The position numbers and the translations under genes were made by a program. A stretch of DNA of 64,000 nt from Chelatococcus sambhunathii (GTDB lineage: Bacteria > Pseudomonadota > Alphaproteobacteria > Rhizobiales > Methylopilaceae). Shown piece after piece: positions 1-8,015 of this stretch. The DNA lies in the NCBI GenBank assembly GCA_031316315.1, contig JADBEO010000016.1, forward strand, positions 24,850 to 88,849. The letters are read 5' to 3'. The notes below the pieces were generated by a model. It was not told where the DNA came from and did no database searches. It saw nothing but the letters and a program-made list of their open reading frames with translations. Numbering within the stretch: position 1 is the first letter of the stretch; each line of letters starts with the position of its first letter.

Positions 1-1350
1 CAGGCTGATGTAGAGGTGACCCCAGGTCACCATGATGTCGAGCTGTTCCGCTTGCATCGCCGACGGCAGGATGATGTCGGCGTATTTCGCCGTGTCGGTG
101 ATGAAGAGCTCGCTGACGACCGTGAACAGGTCCTCGCGCTCGAGGCCCCGGGCGATCTTCGCCTGCGCGGGAGCCTGGCTCATCGGGTTGGAGTTGTAGA
201 CGAACAACGACTTGATCGGGGGATCGAGCTGAAGCTCGCCGGTGAGCGCGGCGCCGAGATCGAGTTCGTTCACCACGCGCGTTCCCGGCCGAATCCAGTC
301 CGGGCGGCAGATACGATCGAAGTTGGTCGGGAACTCCCAGATCGGCATCTCCATCGCGCCGCCGCCGACATGCCGCCACGCGCCGATGAGGGCCGGAAGG
401 CAGGTGATGGCGCGGATCGCCTGGCCGCCGCCGCGGCTGCGCTCGATGGCGACGCCCTCGCGGATCGCGGCCGGCGGGGTCGTGGCGTATTCACGGGCGA
501 GCGTGATGATGTCGTCCACCGGGATCCCTGTGATCGCGGCGACGCGCTCGGGCGGATAGAGCGCCGCGCGCTCCTTAAGCTCCTCGTAGCCGAGCGTGTA
601 TTTTTCCACATAGTCATGGTCGACGAGATCCTCGGCGATGATGACGTTCATCATGCCGAGCGCGAGCGCGCCGTCAGTTCCGGGCTTGATCTGGACGTGC
701 CAGTCCGCCGCCCTGGCCGTGCGAGTCTTGACTGGATCAATCACCACGACCTTCGCGCCGGCCTCCTGAGCCTTCACGATGAAGGGCCAGCCGTGGATGT
801 TCGTCGAGGTCATGTTCATGCCCCAGACGATGATGTACTTGGCGTGGACGAAGCTCTCGATGTCGAGCCCGCCGGACGGGCCGACGGTCATGACCCAGGC
901 CGTGGACGATCCGCTCTCGCAGTAGGTCTTCTCGGCGACCGTAGAGCCAAGTCGGTTGAAGAAGGCGTCGCCGGCGGTGAGGCCGTTCAGCGTGCCCTGA
1001 TGGCCGAGATAGGCGTGGGGCATGATCGCCTGCGCGCCATATTCGGCGATGATCCCGTTCCACTTGTCCCGAATGGTCGCCAGCGCCTCATCCCAGGTGA
1101 TGGGCTCGAACTGGCGCGATCCCTTCGGACCGACGCGCTTCAGCGGCGTCAGGATCCGATCGGGATTGTAGTGGTGGCTGGCGAAGTCCTTGAGCTTCAC
1201 GCAGAGGCGGCCCTGCGTCATCGGGTGGTTCTTGTCGCCGGTCACCTCAACCAGCTTTCCGCCCTTCACGTGATACTCGAATGCGCATGTGTCGGGGCAG
1301 TCGTGGGGGCACGCGCCGCGCACGATCCTCGTATCCATCTCAGCGTTCAT
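1..1350 (-). CDS. Molybdopterin oxidoreductase (DMSO reductase family), N-terminal part, cut by the window edge
   Basis: The minus strand reads open from an ATG at 1350 to the left edge, giving the first 450 residues. The N-terminus has the [4Fe-4S] signature of the family, Cys14-x3-Cys18-x3-Cys22-x27-Cys50 (ACPHDCPDTC then GRLC). It is followed by the usual guanine-dinucleotide-binding segments (GMNMTSTN, VIDPVKT) and a TYCESG segment in the region where a molybdenum ligand is expected. Start context is ACGGAG five bases before ATG. Enzymes of this family move oxygen or hydride at a Mo-bis-MGD centre, but the substrate cannot be inferred. A MOSC protein and an iron-sulfur reductase lie 2-3 kb away and may be functionally linked. 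The C-terminus is outside the window. Confidence 0.9.
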   Translation of the reverse strand, partial: MNAEMDTRIVRGACPHDCPDTCAFEYHVKGGKLVEVTGDKNHPMTQGRLCVKLKDFASHHYNPDRILTPLKRVGPKGSRQFEPITWDEALATIRDKWNGIIAEYGAQAIMPHAYLGHQGTLNGLTAGDAFFNRLGSTVAEKTYCESGSSTAWVMTVGPSGGLDIESFVHAKYIIVWGMNMTSTNIHGWPFIVKAQEAGAKVVVIDPVKTRTARAADWHVQIKPGTDGALALGMMNVIIAEDLVDHDYVEKYTLGYEELKERAALYPPERVAAITGIPVDDIITLAREYATTPPAAIREGVAIERSRGGGQAIRAITCLPALIGAWRHVGGGAMEMPIWEFPTNFDRICRPDWIRPGTRVVNELDLGAALTGELQLDPPIKSLFVYNSNPMSQAPAQAKIARGLEREDLFTVVSELFITDTAKYADIILPSAMQAEQLDIMVTWGHLYISL

Positions 1351-1446
1351 GGCTGGCTCCGTCGTTCCTGACGTTGCGAACGCCGCCCATCGGCGACGGC
1401 GGGACGATTGCCTGGAACGATACCAAGGAGCCTAAGACCGTAAATA

Positions 1447-1556
1447 GTACGGGCGTCCTAGATCGCTGAAATGATATGCAGATTAGTACGCTGCCCAGCA
1501 AAAAAGCTGGGCACTCCGCTTGCGCTGGGTGCGCCGCAGCAATTGGACGCCCGTAC
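1447..1556. repeat. Interrupted 12-bp perfect inverted repeat enclosing a 7-bp hairpin, between divergent genes
   Basis: GTACGGGCGTCC at 1447-1458 is the exact reverse complement of 1545-1556, 86 bases apart. Between them lies a perfect hairpin, GCCCAGC-AAAAAA-GCTGGGC (1493-1512). The element fills most of the 331-base gap between the molybdoenzyme and the divergent TetR gene (1351-1681), in which I see no gene. It could be a small mobile-element remnant or an operator pair for the TetR regulator. Sequence alone does not decide. Confidence 0.45.
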
Positions 1557-1681
1557 AGGCGAAATGTCCAGCGGCGACATGAGCTTCGCTAAGCTGCGTC
1601 CGGTAGGCCTAGCCAAAACCCTCGTACGGTCGTACTGGGGCTTCGGGTCCCTCAGGGTCGCACCCGCCACTAGGAGGCCAC

Positions 1682-2299
1682 GTGGACATCCTGCTGCCGG
1701 CCGTAAAGCGCTCAACCCTGAAGGGAGCCGGCCGCACCGCCGCGATCCTGGAGGCCGCCAAGGATATCGTGGTGGCCGAAGGCTTCGCGAACCTTTCCTA
1801 CCGGAACATCGCAAAGCGGGTCGGCATCGCGGTGGGAAACGTCAACTACTACTATCCGTCGAAGGACGATCTGATGGTCGATCTTGCGGAGTTTATCTTC
1901 GACCGCTGGGACCAACGCCTCAAGAAGCGTGTGCCCTCGCGGCTTAAAAGCGACCGTGAGATCTTCCGTTTCTCGATCCAGTTCATGATCGAGGAGAACA
2001 AGCGAGAGCGCACCGTCACGCTCCTCATGGAGATGTGGGCGATGGCAAATCACTCTCCGCCCGTGTCCAAAATGCTGGGAGCGTTCTACGCGCGGATGCG
2101 AACCTGGATCTCGGGCATGATCGAGCGCGTACGGCCTGACATCAATCGCGAAAACCGAGAACTTCGGGCGGCTCTCATTACCGCCCAGATCGAGGGCCTG
2201 ATGATCCTGATCGGCCCGAAGCGGGTTAAGCACGACGAACTCGCCGGCCTTGAATCTGCTGCGGTCGCCCACATTGAAGACCTAGCCTTTGGCGGCTGA
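1682..2299 (+). CDS. TetR/AcrR-family transcriptional regulator
   Basis: This 205-residue protein has a GTG start (1682) four bases after a perfect AGGAGG (1672-1677), which fixes the start. Residues about 16-65 form the TetR helix-turn-helix: AAKDIVVAEGFANLSY, then IAKRVGIAVGNVNYYYPSKDDL. The remainder is the helical ligand-binding domain; no specific ligand family is recognisable. It is divergent from the molybdopterin oxidoreductase with 331 bases between them, the usual arrangement for a repressor of the neighbouring gene. The inverted repeat at 1447-1556 is a candidate operator. The C-terminal domain is Arg-rich (ERVRPDINRENRELR). Regulation of the molybdoenzyme is an inference from position only. 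Confidence 0.88.
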   Translation: MDILLPAVKRSTLKGAGRTAAILEAAKDIVVAEGFANLSYRNIAKRVGIAVGNVNYYYPSKDDLMVDLAEFIFDRWDQRLKKRVPSRLKSDREIFRFSIQFMIEENKRERTVTLLMEMWAMANHSPPVSKMLGAFYARMRTWISGMIERVRPDINRENRELRAALITAQIEGLMILIGPKRVKHDELAGLESAAVAHIEDLAFGG

Positions 2300-2544
2300 G
2301 TAATATGATCAACGGCCGGCGTCTGTGCGCGACGTGCATGTCAGTTTTTCCGCCTGGACCGGAGAGACTGCTTCTGGGTGTCTGGCTACGGCGACGAGAA
2401 AGCGCGGCCGGTGCGACCGATCGCTTGCGGGGGGCACGTCCTCCCTCGCGGAAAGCCGGCCTTCGGGCGGCTGTGGGGGGCCAGTCAGCACGTTGAGACG
2501 CATGGTCCTGTCGGACCCGTTCGCCCGCCGCCTTCCGAGGTTCT

Positions 2545-2916
2545 TCAGGCCAGCGCCACCGCCTCGATCTCCACCAGAGCGTCCCTGGGCAGTCGGGCGA
2601 CCTCATAGGCCGAGCGGGCCGGAGGCTGCGACGCGAAGACCTCGCCATAGATGGTGTTGAGCGCGGCGAAGTCGTTGAGGTCTTTCATGAAGACCGTCGT
2701 CTTGACGACCTTGCCGAAGCTGGAGCCCGCGGCTTCAAGGGCGGCCTCGAGATTGGCGAGAACTTGACGCAGCTGCGCTTCGAACCCGTCCGGAAGCTCC
2801 CCCGCGGCCGTGACGGGCAACTGGCCGGAAATGAAGACGAAGCCGTTGGCGCGCACGGCGTGGGTCAGGGGAAGCGCCGGGGCGGCGCCGCCCGGGTTGA
2901 TGCAGTCTTTTTGCAC
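2545..2916 (-). CDS. RidA family (YjgF/YER057c/UK114) protein
   Basis: This 123-residue protein has the length and signature of the family: GQLPVTAAGELP near residue 30, then QLRQVLANLEAALEAAGSSF, and a C-terminal RDALVEIEAVAL. The conserved arginine of the active-site loop is present in PPARSAYEVARLPRDALVEIE. The GTG start at 2916 is preceded by AGAAGGA with 8 bases spacing; no ATG lies near. RidA proteins hydrolyse reactive enamine/imine intermediates, and RidA-like members occur in catabolic operons. It is the last gene of a minus-strand run (transporter, MOSC, reductase, RidA), 64 bases after the reductase, so a role in clearing an imine product of that pathway is plausible but inferred. 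Confidence 0.9.
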   Translation of the reverse strand: MQKDCINPGGAAPALPLTHAVRANGFVFISGQLPVTAAGELPDGFEAQLRQVLANLEAALEAAGSSFGKVVKTTVFMKDLNDFAALNTIYGEVFASQPPARSAYEVARLPRDALVEIEAVALA

Positions 2917-2980
2917 TGACGTGGTCCTTCTTGAGGCGGACGAGGTTCGCTTAGGGGCGACGGCGGGAGGCGATCGCGCG

Positions 2981-3925
2981 TCAGAGGTCGAGGGTGACGG
3001 AGACGCGGGCCCGAGAGACGCAGGGCGCAATCCTGTGCTGCCTCTCGGCGACCGGGATCGCGGCGTCGCGGTGAATGACGACGCCCTCGGTGTAGCCGCA
3101 GACGCAGGATCCGCAGACGCCGAGCTCGCACGAGGACGGCATGACGATCCCGTGGTCGCGCAAGACCTCGAGCAGCGAGCGGTCCGCCGGAACGTGCAGC
3201 GTCTTCCCGGTCGAGGCCAGCGTGGCGTCGAACGGCTCCGGCTTGAAGTTCTCGTCGAGCGTCGCCTGAAACGCTTCGGAGCGCAGTCGCGCCTCCGGCC
3301 AGCCTCTCGCGGTCGCGGCATCCTGCACGGCCTTCAGAAGCCGGGGCGGACCGCAGACATAGAGGCAGGCCCCTTCGACGTAGTCCTCCAGCTCGGAAAC
3401 GGAGAAGCGTCGCCCGTCCGCCGTGAACCATGTCCTCAGGCGCGGCCCGCAGGCCTCGCGCAGGTCTGCGAGCAGGGGCGCTTCGGCTTTGGACCGCGCG
3501 CAGAAATGGACGAGGACGTCCGCCCCCTCGGCCGCCAACCGACGCGCCATGGGGAGCGCCGGCGTCACCCCGATCCCGCCGACCACGAAGATGTGGCGGG
3601 ATGCCTTCTGGATGGCGAAGTTGCTGCGCGGAGCGGAAACATGGGCGATCGCGCCGGGCTTGAGCGTCTGGTGCGCCCAGATCGAGGCGCCTCGGCCGGC
3701 GTCCTCCCGCTTGACGGCGATCTCGTAGGCCGAGAGATCGTCCGGATCGCCGCACAGCGAATATTGCCGGATCTTGCCGTCGGGCAGCCTCAGGTCGACA
3801 TGGGCGCCCGGCTCCCAGGGCGGCAGTTCGGGACGCAGCGGATGGACGAGCCGCAGATGCAGCACGTTCGGGGTCGAGAACCGTGCGGCCACAACCTTCA
3901 GCTTCATGACGACGCGAGCGGTCAT
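2981..3925 (-). CDS. Phthalate-dioxygenase-reductase/VanB-type oxidoreductase (FMN, NAD, 2Fe-2S)
   Basis: This 314-residue protein has the PDR order. An N-terminal flavin-binding barrel (about 1-105, with RQYSLCGDP for the flavin) is followed by an NAD-binding domain (about 105-225, GGIGVTPALPMARRL and YVCGPPRLL). A C-terminal plant-type ferredoxin has Cys266-x4-Cys271-x2-Cys274-x27-Cys302. It passes electrons from NAD(P)H to a partner oxygenase or demethylase in the cytoplasm. No Rieske oxygenase is in the window. Its start overlaps the MOSC gene stop by 4 bases (ATGA), so the two are translationally coupled. The partner may be the MOSC protein or a distant oxygenase. Confidence 0.92.
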   Translation of the reverse strand: MTARVVMKLKVVAARFSTPNVLHLRLVHPLRPELPPWEPGAHVDLRLPDGKIRQYSLCGDPDDLSAYEIAVKREDAGRGASIWAHQTLKPGAIAHVSAPRSNFAIQKASRHIFVVGGIGVTPALPMARRLAAEGADVLVHFCARSKAEAPLLADLREACGPRLRTWFTADGRRFSVSELEDYVEGACLYVCGPPRLLKAVQDAATARGWPEARLRSEAFQATLDENFKPEPFDATLASTGKTLHVPADRSLLEVLRDHGIVMPSSCELGVCGSCVCGYTEGVVIHRDAAIPVAERQHRIAPCVSRARVSVTLDL

Positions 3926-4545
3926 GCCGGAACGTCGTTCAGGAGCTCGATGCCGTCGCCCGGCCGTATGACGCCGCCGCGTTCAATGCCGCAGTTCAGT
4001 CCGGAGCGGTTGTATAGCGGCAGGTAGACCGGCAGGCCGAGCAGCTCTTCGAGATACTTGCAGGGGAAATTGAGCCTGCCGCCGCGCAGGATCACCTCGC
4101 CGACCCTGAAACGCCGTCCGACGAGATGGTTCAGCGGCACGCCGCGAACCGTGAGGTTGCGGCGGTGATCGCCCGGCGCCAGCGCGATCGGGCCGCGCTG
4201 GAGGGGCGGGTCGTTGCGGGAAAGCGCGTCGAGCGCCTCCTGCTCGATGAGGGTAACCTCGCGCGTGTCGGGCTTCGGCGAATAGGTGCCGGTCCCGACG
4301 TGATAGCGGTCGCCGACGATGCCCCGGCCGGCGACGCATTCGGCCTCCGCCAGCTCCTCCATCTCGTAGCTCGCCGCCGGCGCCACATGGATATGCAGCA
4401 GCACGCCCCTGAAGCCGGTCGCGCCGCCCGGGACGTGCCGCGCGAGCGACCCCGCGGCGTGATCGAAGGCCTCGACCATCTTCGGGGCCGGCCGTGGCGA
4501 CGGAGCTTCGGCGTAGGCCCCGGCGCGTGTTTCGTCGTCTCTCAT
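3922..4545 (-). CDS. MOSC domain-containing protein
   Basis: This 207-residue protein shows the MOSC (molybdenum cofactor sulfurase C-terminal) fold: GRGIVGDRYHVG, EVTLIEQEAL, DHRRNLTVRGVPLNHLVG, RGGRLNFPCKYLEELLG. The cysteine in NFPCKYLE matches the conserved MOSC cysteine proposed to carry sulfur or bind Moco. The first ~45 residues (Pro/Ala rich) precede the domain. MOSC proteins work with the molybdenum cofactor, for example in N-hydroxylated compound reduction together with an iron-sulfur reductase. The ATGA overlap with the PDR-type reductase just downstream supports such a pair here, and a molybdoenzyme gene lies 2.5 kb away. The natural substrate is not known. Confidence 0.9.
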   Translation of the reverse strand: MRDDETRAGAYAEAPSPRPAPKMVEAFDHAAGSLARHVPGGATGFRGVLLHIHVAPAASYEMEELAEAECVAGRGIVGDRYHVGTGTYSPKPDTREVTLIEQEALDALSRNDPPLQRGPIALAPGDHRRNLTVRGVPLNHLVGRRFRVGEVILRGGRLNFPCKYLEELLGLPVYLPLYNRSGLNCGIERGGVIRPGDGIELLNDVPA

Positions 4546-4627
4546 GGTCGCCTCCTTCTGGGGCTCTTCGAGGGGACTGCGGCTCCCGGCGGATCCGCCG
4601 GGAGCCGAGCGGTCGCGTCCCCCGCCG

Positions 4628-5953
4628 TCAGGCTCGGGAGATGTCGAGATCGCGCGTCTCCGTCGCGTAGATCGTCGCGGCCAGCGTGATCGTCGCGAGC
4701 GCGACCAGATAGACGGCGATCGGCCAGGTGGCGCCGGCCCAGGCCAGAAGCCCGGTCGCGATCACCGGCGCGAAGCCGCCCGAGATCGCGGCCGCGATCT
4801 GGCAGCCGAGGGAGGCGCCGGAGTAGCGCAGCCTCGTGCCGAACAGTTCGGGCATGAACGCCGCCTGCGGGCCGAACATGGTCGCATGCGTCAGGCTCAT
4901 GATCACGGCGATCGAGATCACCACGACGGCCGGGTCGCGCGTCTCGAGCAGCGGGAACACCACCAGCGCGCAGAGCGCGCTGACGATCGCGCCGCCGAGA
5001 TACATCGGCCTGCGGCCGATCCTGTCCGACATCCAGCCGAACAGCGGCAGCGTGGCGAACTCGAGCACCGCCGCCGCGAGGATCGCATAGAGGATCAGAG
5101 TCCGCGGCAGCCCGAGCGTGCCGGTGGCGTAGACGATCGAGAAGACGGTCAGCACGTAAACCCATGCGACTTCCGACACCTTAATGCCGACCGCGGTCAG
5201 GAAGGTTCTGGGGTGCTTCGTGATGACGTCGAGCACCGGCATTTTCGCGACCGTCTCGGTGGTCTTCACCTTCGCGAATGCCGGCGTCTCGATGAGCTTC
5301 AGGCGAACGAACAGGCCGACGCCGATGAGGACGATCGAGAACAGGAAGGGGAGCCTCCAGCCCCAGGACAGGAAATCCTCCTGCGGCAGCATTGTCAGCC
5401 CGAGGAAGGTCGCGGTCGAGAGCGCGACGCCGGCCGGAAAGCCCACCTGAACGAGGCTGCCGTAGAAGCCGCGCTTCTTTTCCGGAGCGTGCTCGATGAC
5501 CATCAGCACCGCGCCGCCCCATTCGCCGCCGATGCCGACGCCCTGCATCAGGCGCAGCAGGACCAGAAGGATCGGGGCCCAGATGCCGATCTGCTCGTAG
5601 GTCGGCAGGCAGCCGATCAGGAACGTTCCGACGCCCATGATCAGCATGGTCAGCGTGAGCATCGCCTTGCGGCCGACGCGATCGCCAAAATGTCCGAAGA
5701 TCGCGCCGCCGAGCGGACGCGCCACGAAGCCGACCGCATAGGCGCCGAACGCCGCGATGGTGCCCGCCACCGGATCCATCGTGGGGAAGAAGAGCTTGTT
5801 GAACACCAGCGCGGCCGCGGTGCCGTAGATCAGGAAGTCGTACCATTCCACCACGGTGCCGAGCACGCTCGCCCAGACGATCTTGTTCATCTCCTTCTCG
5901 TCCCGAGCAACCTCGGGCACCCCGATGACATCGGCAGTCGGTGCGTCGCTCAT
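4628..5953 (-). CDS. MFS transporter, metabolite:H+ symporter (MHS) type
   Basis: This is a 441-residue, 12-helix inner-membrane permease. The MHS hallmarks are visible: VVEWYDFLIYGTAAALVF in helix 1, GHFGDRVGRK in the 2-3 loop, RLMQGVGIGGEWGGAV in helix 4 and a second GWMSDRIGRR after helix 8. MHS members carry organic acids, betaines and shikimate-like compounds with protons; the substrate here is open. The start chosen is the ATG at 5953, because GGAGG lies 5 bases upstream. An in-frame start farther up (6007) would read through the inverted repeat at 5965-5992. It heads the minus-strand operon with the MOSC, reductase and RidA genes. Confidence 0.92.
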   Translation of the reverse strand: MSDAPTADVIGVPEVARDEKEMNKIVWASVLGTVVEWYDFLIYGTAAALVFNKLFFPTMDPVAGTIAAFGAYAVGFVARPLGGAIFGHFGDRVGRKAMLTLTMLIMGVGTFLIGCLPTYEQIGIWAPILLVLLRLMQGVGIGGEWGGAVLMVIEHAPEKKRGFYGSLVQVGFPAGVALSTATFLGLTMLPQEDFLSWGWRLPFLFSIVLIGVGLFVRLKLIETPAFAKVKTTETVAKMPVLDVITKHPRTFLTAVGIKVSEVAWVYVLTVFSIVYATGTLGLPRTLILYAILAAAVLEFATLPLFGWMSDRIGRRPMYLGGAIVSALCALVVFPLLETRDPAVVVISIAVIMSLTHATMFGPQAAFMPELFGTRLRYSGASLGCQIAAAISGGFAPVIATGLLAWAGATWPIAVYLVALATITLAATIYATETRDLDISRA

Positions 5954-5964
5954 CCCACCCTCCA

Positions 5965-5992
5965 TCGATAGTGGATAAATTTCCACTATCGA
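5965..5992. promoter_or_regulatory. 28-bp palindrome, probable operator of the XRE-cupin regulator
   Basis: TCGATAGTGGA (5965-5975) and its exact reverse complement (5982-5992) are separated by TAAATT. The site lies 12 bases before the transporter start. Read on the minus strand, a TTGCCT that could be a -35 element lies just upstream (5995-6000), so a bound protein would block transcription. A regulator gene ends 124 bases farther upstream. Confidence 0.65.
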
Positions 5993-6115
5993 GGAGGCAA
6001 GCCTCATGCCACACTGCCGATCGCAGAGCGCCGGACGCGATCGCCGCGGACGCGGGCCGGCGACGCCGCGCTTCTAAGCGGCGTTCCGGACGCGGCGCCT
6101 TACCGAGAGGCAGGA

Positions 6116-6748
6116 CTAGCGGATGCGGGAGGAGTCGATGACCAGGAAGTACTGGCAGTCGCCCACGCCGACATTGACGAAGGAATGGTCGGCGTCCGCC
6201 TCGAAATACAGGCTGTCGCCTTCTTCCAGAACGACCGTCTTCTCGCCGACATGGGCCTCGAGGCGGCCCTGAAGGACGTAGATGTATTCCGAGACGCCGC
6301 GCTTGTGTCCCACGAACCGGCCGGAGCCGCCGCCGGGCGGCACGGTGTTCAGAACCCAGTCGATACCGCGCCCGGGAAGCACGGGCGAGATGCAGCGGCG
6401 CAGGAAACCCGACTCTCCGTCGCGCAGGATCGGCTGGCTCGCTGCGGGGATGAACAGCATCTCCCGCTCGGTCGGAGGCGCCATGAGCCGCGAGAACGTG
6501 ACGCCCAGAGCCTCCGCCAATCGCGACAGCACGGTCGTCGACGGCGCGGCCTCGGCGCGTTCGACCTTCGAGATCATCGAGCGGCTGACGCCCGAGAGGT
6601 CTGCGAGCGCTTCCAGCGACAGGCCCCGCTCCTTGCGGTGTCGTTTCAGTTCGTCCGCCAGCACCTTGAGCTGGGCGCGGTCGGCGTCCGGCGACGCCTG
6701 CTGACGCTCTTCCAGTTTGAACTCGATATCGGCGCGCCGCGTCTTCAT
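6116..6748 (-). CDS. XRE-family regulator with C-terminal cupin domain
   Basis: This 210-residue protein has an HTH_3/XRE domain at about residues 28-85 (LKRHRKERGLSLEALADLSGVS, then MISKVERAEAAPSTTVLSRLAEALG). A cupin barrel follows at about 140-205 (GHKRGVSEYIYVLQGRL, VVLEEGDSLYFEADADHSFVN). Proteins of this two-domain type are usually repressors that sense a small metabolite in the cupin and control an adjacent catabolic or transport operon. Here the transporter operon lies directly downstream on the same strand, with the 5965-5992 palindrome between. The gene is divergent from the DJ-1-like gene, with only 48 bases separating the starts. Target assignment is inference. Confidence 0.92.
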   Translation of the reverse strand: MKTRRADIEFKLEERQQASPDADRAQLKVLADELKRHRKERGLSLEALADLSGVSRSMISKVERAEAAPSTTVLSRLAEALGVTFSRLMAPPTEREMLFIPAASQPILRDGESGFLRRCISPVLPGRGIDWVLNTVPPGGGSGRFVGHKRGVSEYIYVLQGRLEAHVGEKTVVLEEGDSLYFEADADHSFVNVGVGDCQYFLVIDSSRIR

Positions 6749-6796
6749 GGCCTAGCTCATGGACGAGGCCCCCGCCGCGATCAAGAGGAGCTCGAA

Positions 6797-7471
6797 ATGA
6801 GAGACAGGTCGGCGCCGGCCCGCATCGGCGTGGTGCTCTATGAATATGTCGAGCCGATCGACGTCGGCGGCACGGTCGGAGTCGTGTCGATGGCGAAGCG
6901 GATCCTGCCGAACCTTTCGAGCGTCGTGATCGCGCGACGCGCAGGACCGGTGCGGCTGGCGGGCGACCTGACGGTGGAGGCGCATCACGGAGTGGCGGAC
7001 GCGCCGGACTGCGACGTTCATATCGTGTGCGGCGGCCCTGGCTGGCCGCAGGCCTCGAGAGACGGCGAGCTGGTCGCCTATCTGAAGCGGCAGGCGCCGG
7101 AGCGGCTGGCGTCCGTGTGCACCGGCGCGCTGGTGCTCGCCTCTTCCGGAGCGCTCGACGGGCGCGCGATCACGACGCGGCGCAACAAGGCGGGCGCCGA
7201 AACGGATGCGCCGATCGACCTGCTGGCCGATATGGCCAAGGACAGCAGGGTCGTGACGGCCGCCATCGTCGAGGATGTCGTCGTGACGGGAGGCGGCGTC
7301 TCGCTGGCGATCGACGCGACGCTCTACCTGATCGGCAAGCTCTACGGCTCCGAGGCGCGCGACGAGGTGGCGCGCCTTGTCGAGTATGACCGCGCCTATG
7401 CGGCGAACCGCGATGGGCTCGGCCATATGACGTCTTTCGGAGACGGCCGTCAGCCAGTGGGCGCCGCCTAG
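6797..7471 (+). CDS. DJ-1/PfpI family protein
   Basis: This 224-residue protein with the class I glutamine amidotransferase-like fold has ARIGVVLYEYVEPIDVGG at the N-terminus and the nucleophile elbow SVCTGALVLASSGALDGR, whose Cys is the expected active-site residue. The start is ATG 6797, six bases after AAGAGGAG. It resembles the cyclohexyl-isocyanide-hydratase/ThiJ branch, as does the N-terminal domain of the GlxA-like regulator at 12.3 kb, but has no DNA-binding domain. Isocyanide hydration would suit a region rich in nitrile metabolism, yet the evidence here is only family-level. It is divergent from the XRE-cupin regulator gene. Confidence 0.85.
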   Translation: MRDRSAPARIGVVLYEYVEPIDVGGTVGVVSMAKRILPNLSSVVIARRAGPVRLAGDLTVEAHHGVADAPDCDVHIVCGGPGWPQASRDGELVAYLKRQAPERLASVCTGALVLASSGALDGRAITTRRNKAGAETDAPIDLLADMAKDSRVVTAAIVEDVVVTGGGVSLAIDATLYLIGKLYGSEARDEVARLVEYDRAYAANRDGLGHMTSFGDGRQPVGAA

Positions 7472-7473
7472 CC

Positions 7474-7602
7474 TGCGATCGGCTCGACCGCGGCGTCGTC
7501 GAACGGGCCGGCGGCGGCGCGCCCGACATCCTCGTCGACGTTGCGGGCGGCTCCGGTCGGCACGGCCTCGCGGAGGCGACGCTGAAGGCGCGATGATCTT
7601 GT
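7474..7602 (+). pseudogene. Possible remnant of a short-chain dehydrogenase
   Basis: A 42-codon open stretch just after the DJ-1-like gene ends in TGA at 7600-7602. It contains APDILVDVAGGSGRHG, similar to the IDILVNNAGG strand of short-chain dehydrogenases, with a plausible preceding helix (LDRGVVERAGGG). It has no start codon, Rossmann glycine motif or catalytic Tyr-Lys. High GC makes chance open frames common, so this is a weak call. The rest of the 544-base gap (7472-8015) holds no gene that I can see. Confidence 0.2.
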
Positions 7603-7801
7603 CCACACGTCGTGCGGCGGACGAATGTCCGCTCAGCGGCTGTGACGCTGAGACGGGTTCGGCCGCATCCCGGCCGGAAGGCCTGTGCCAGGCTGACCCT
7701 AGGGCGGGTTTAACCGTTCGGGCAAACTTGTCCAATCGCGTCCCTCAGGGCCGCGGCTTCGCCGATCTGCACACAAAATAATCAGGCCTGTCCTTTAATC
7801 T

Positions 7802-7997
7802 GGGTTTGTCCGAACCCGCCGTTTCTTTGGCCGAAATGGTCGGACCATGTCCGTTGCGCATGGGCATGTATTGCAGTGCAATCAGCTTCGATACTGTCGC
7901 TGCGTTCTTGATGTCGATGAAATGCGGTCGGCTCGCGCCGGCCTCTCGCCAGTAACGTGATCACCCTGTCCATGATCCGCCAAGCAACTCTTGGCGG
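7802..7997 (+). promoter_or_regulatory. Palindrome-rich leader upstream of the nitrile hydratase cluster
   Basis: The stretch has lower GC than the flanking genes and carries several inverted repeats. These are GGGTT-TGTCCG-AACCC (7802-7817), CGGAC-CAT-GTCCG (7841-7853), ATTGCA-G-TGCAAT (7870-7882) and a perfect hairpin CCGCCAAG-CAACT-CTTGGCGG (7977-7997). The hairpin ends a few bases before the GGGAGAG ribosome-binding site of the first gene. The first three could bind a regulator, perhaps the AraC-type protein encoded at 12275. The last could affect translation. Functions are inferred. Confidence 0.4.
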
Positions 7998-8015
7998 TCA
8001 TCGGGAGAGTTTTGC

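Noticed and set aside
16..1371. Long open frame on the plus strand over the molybdoenzyme gene
   Set aside because: It is the antisense shadow of a clear minus-strand family member and has the Arg/Asp/His-rich composition typical of GC-rich mirror frames.
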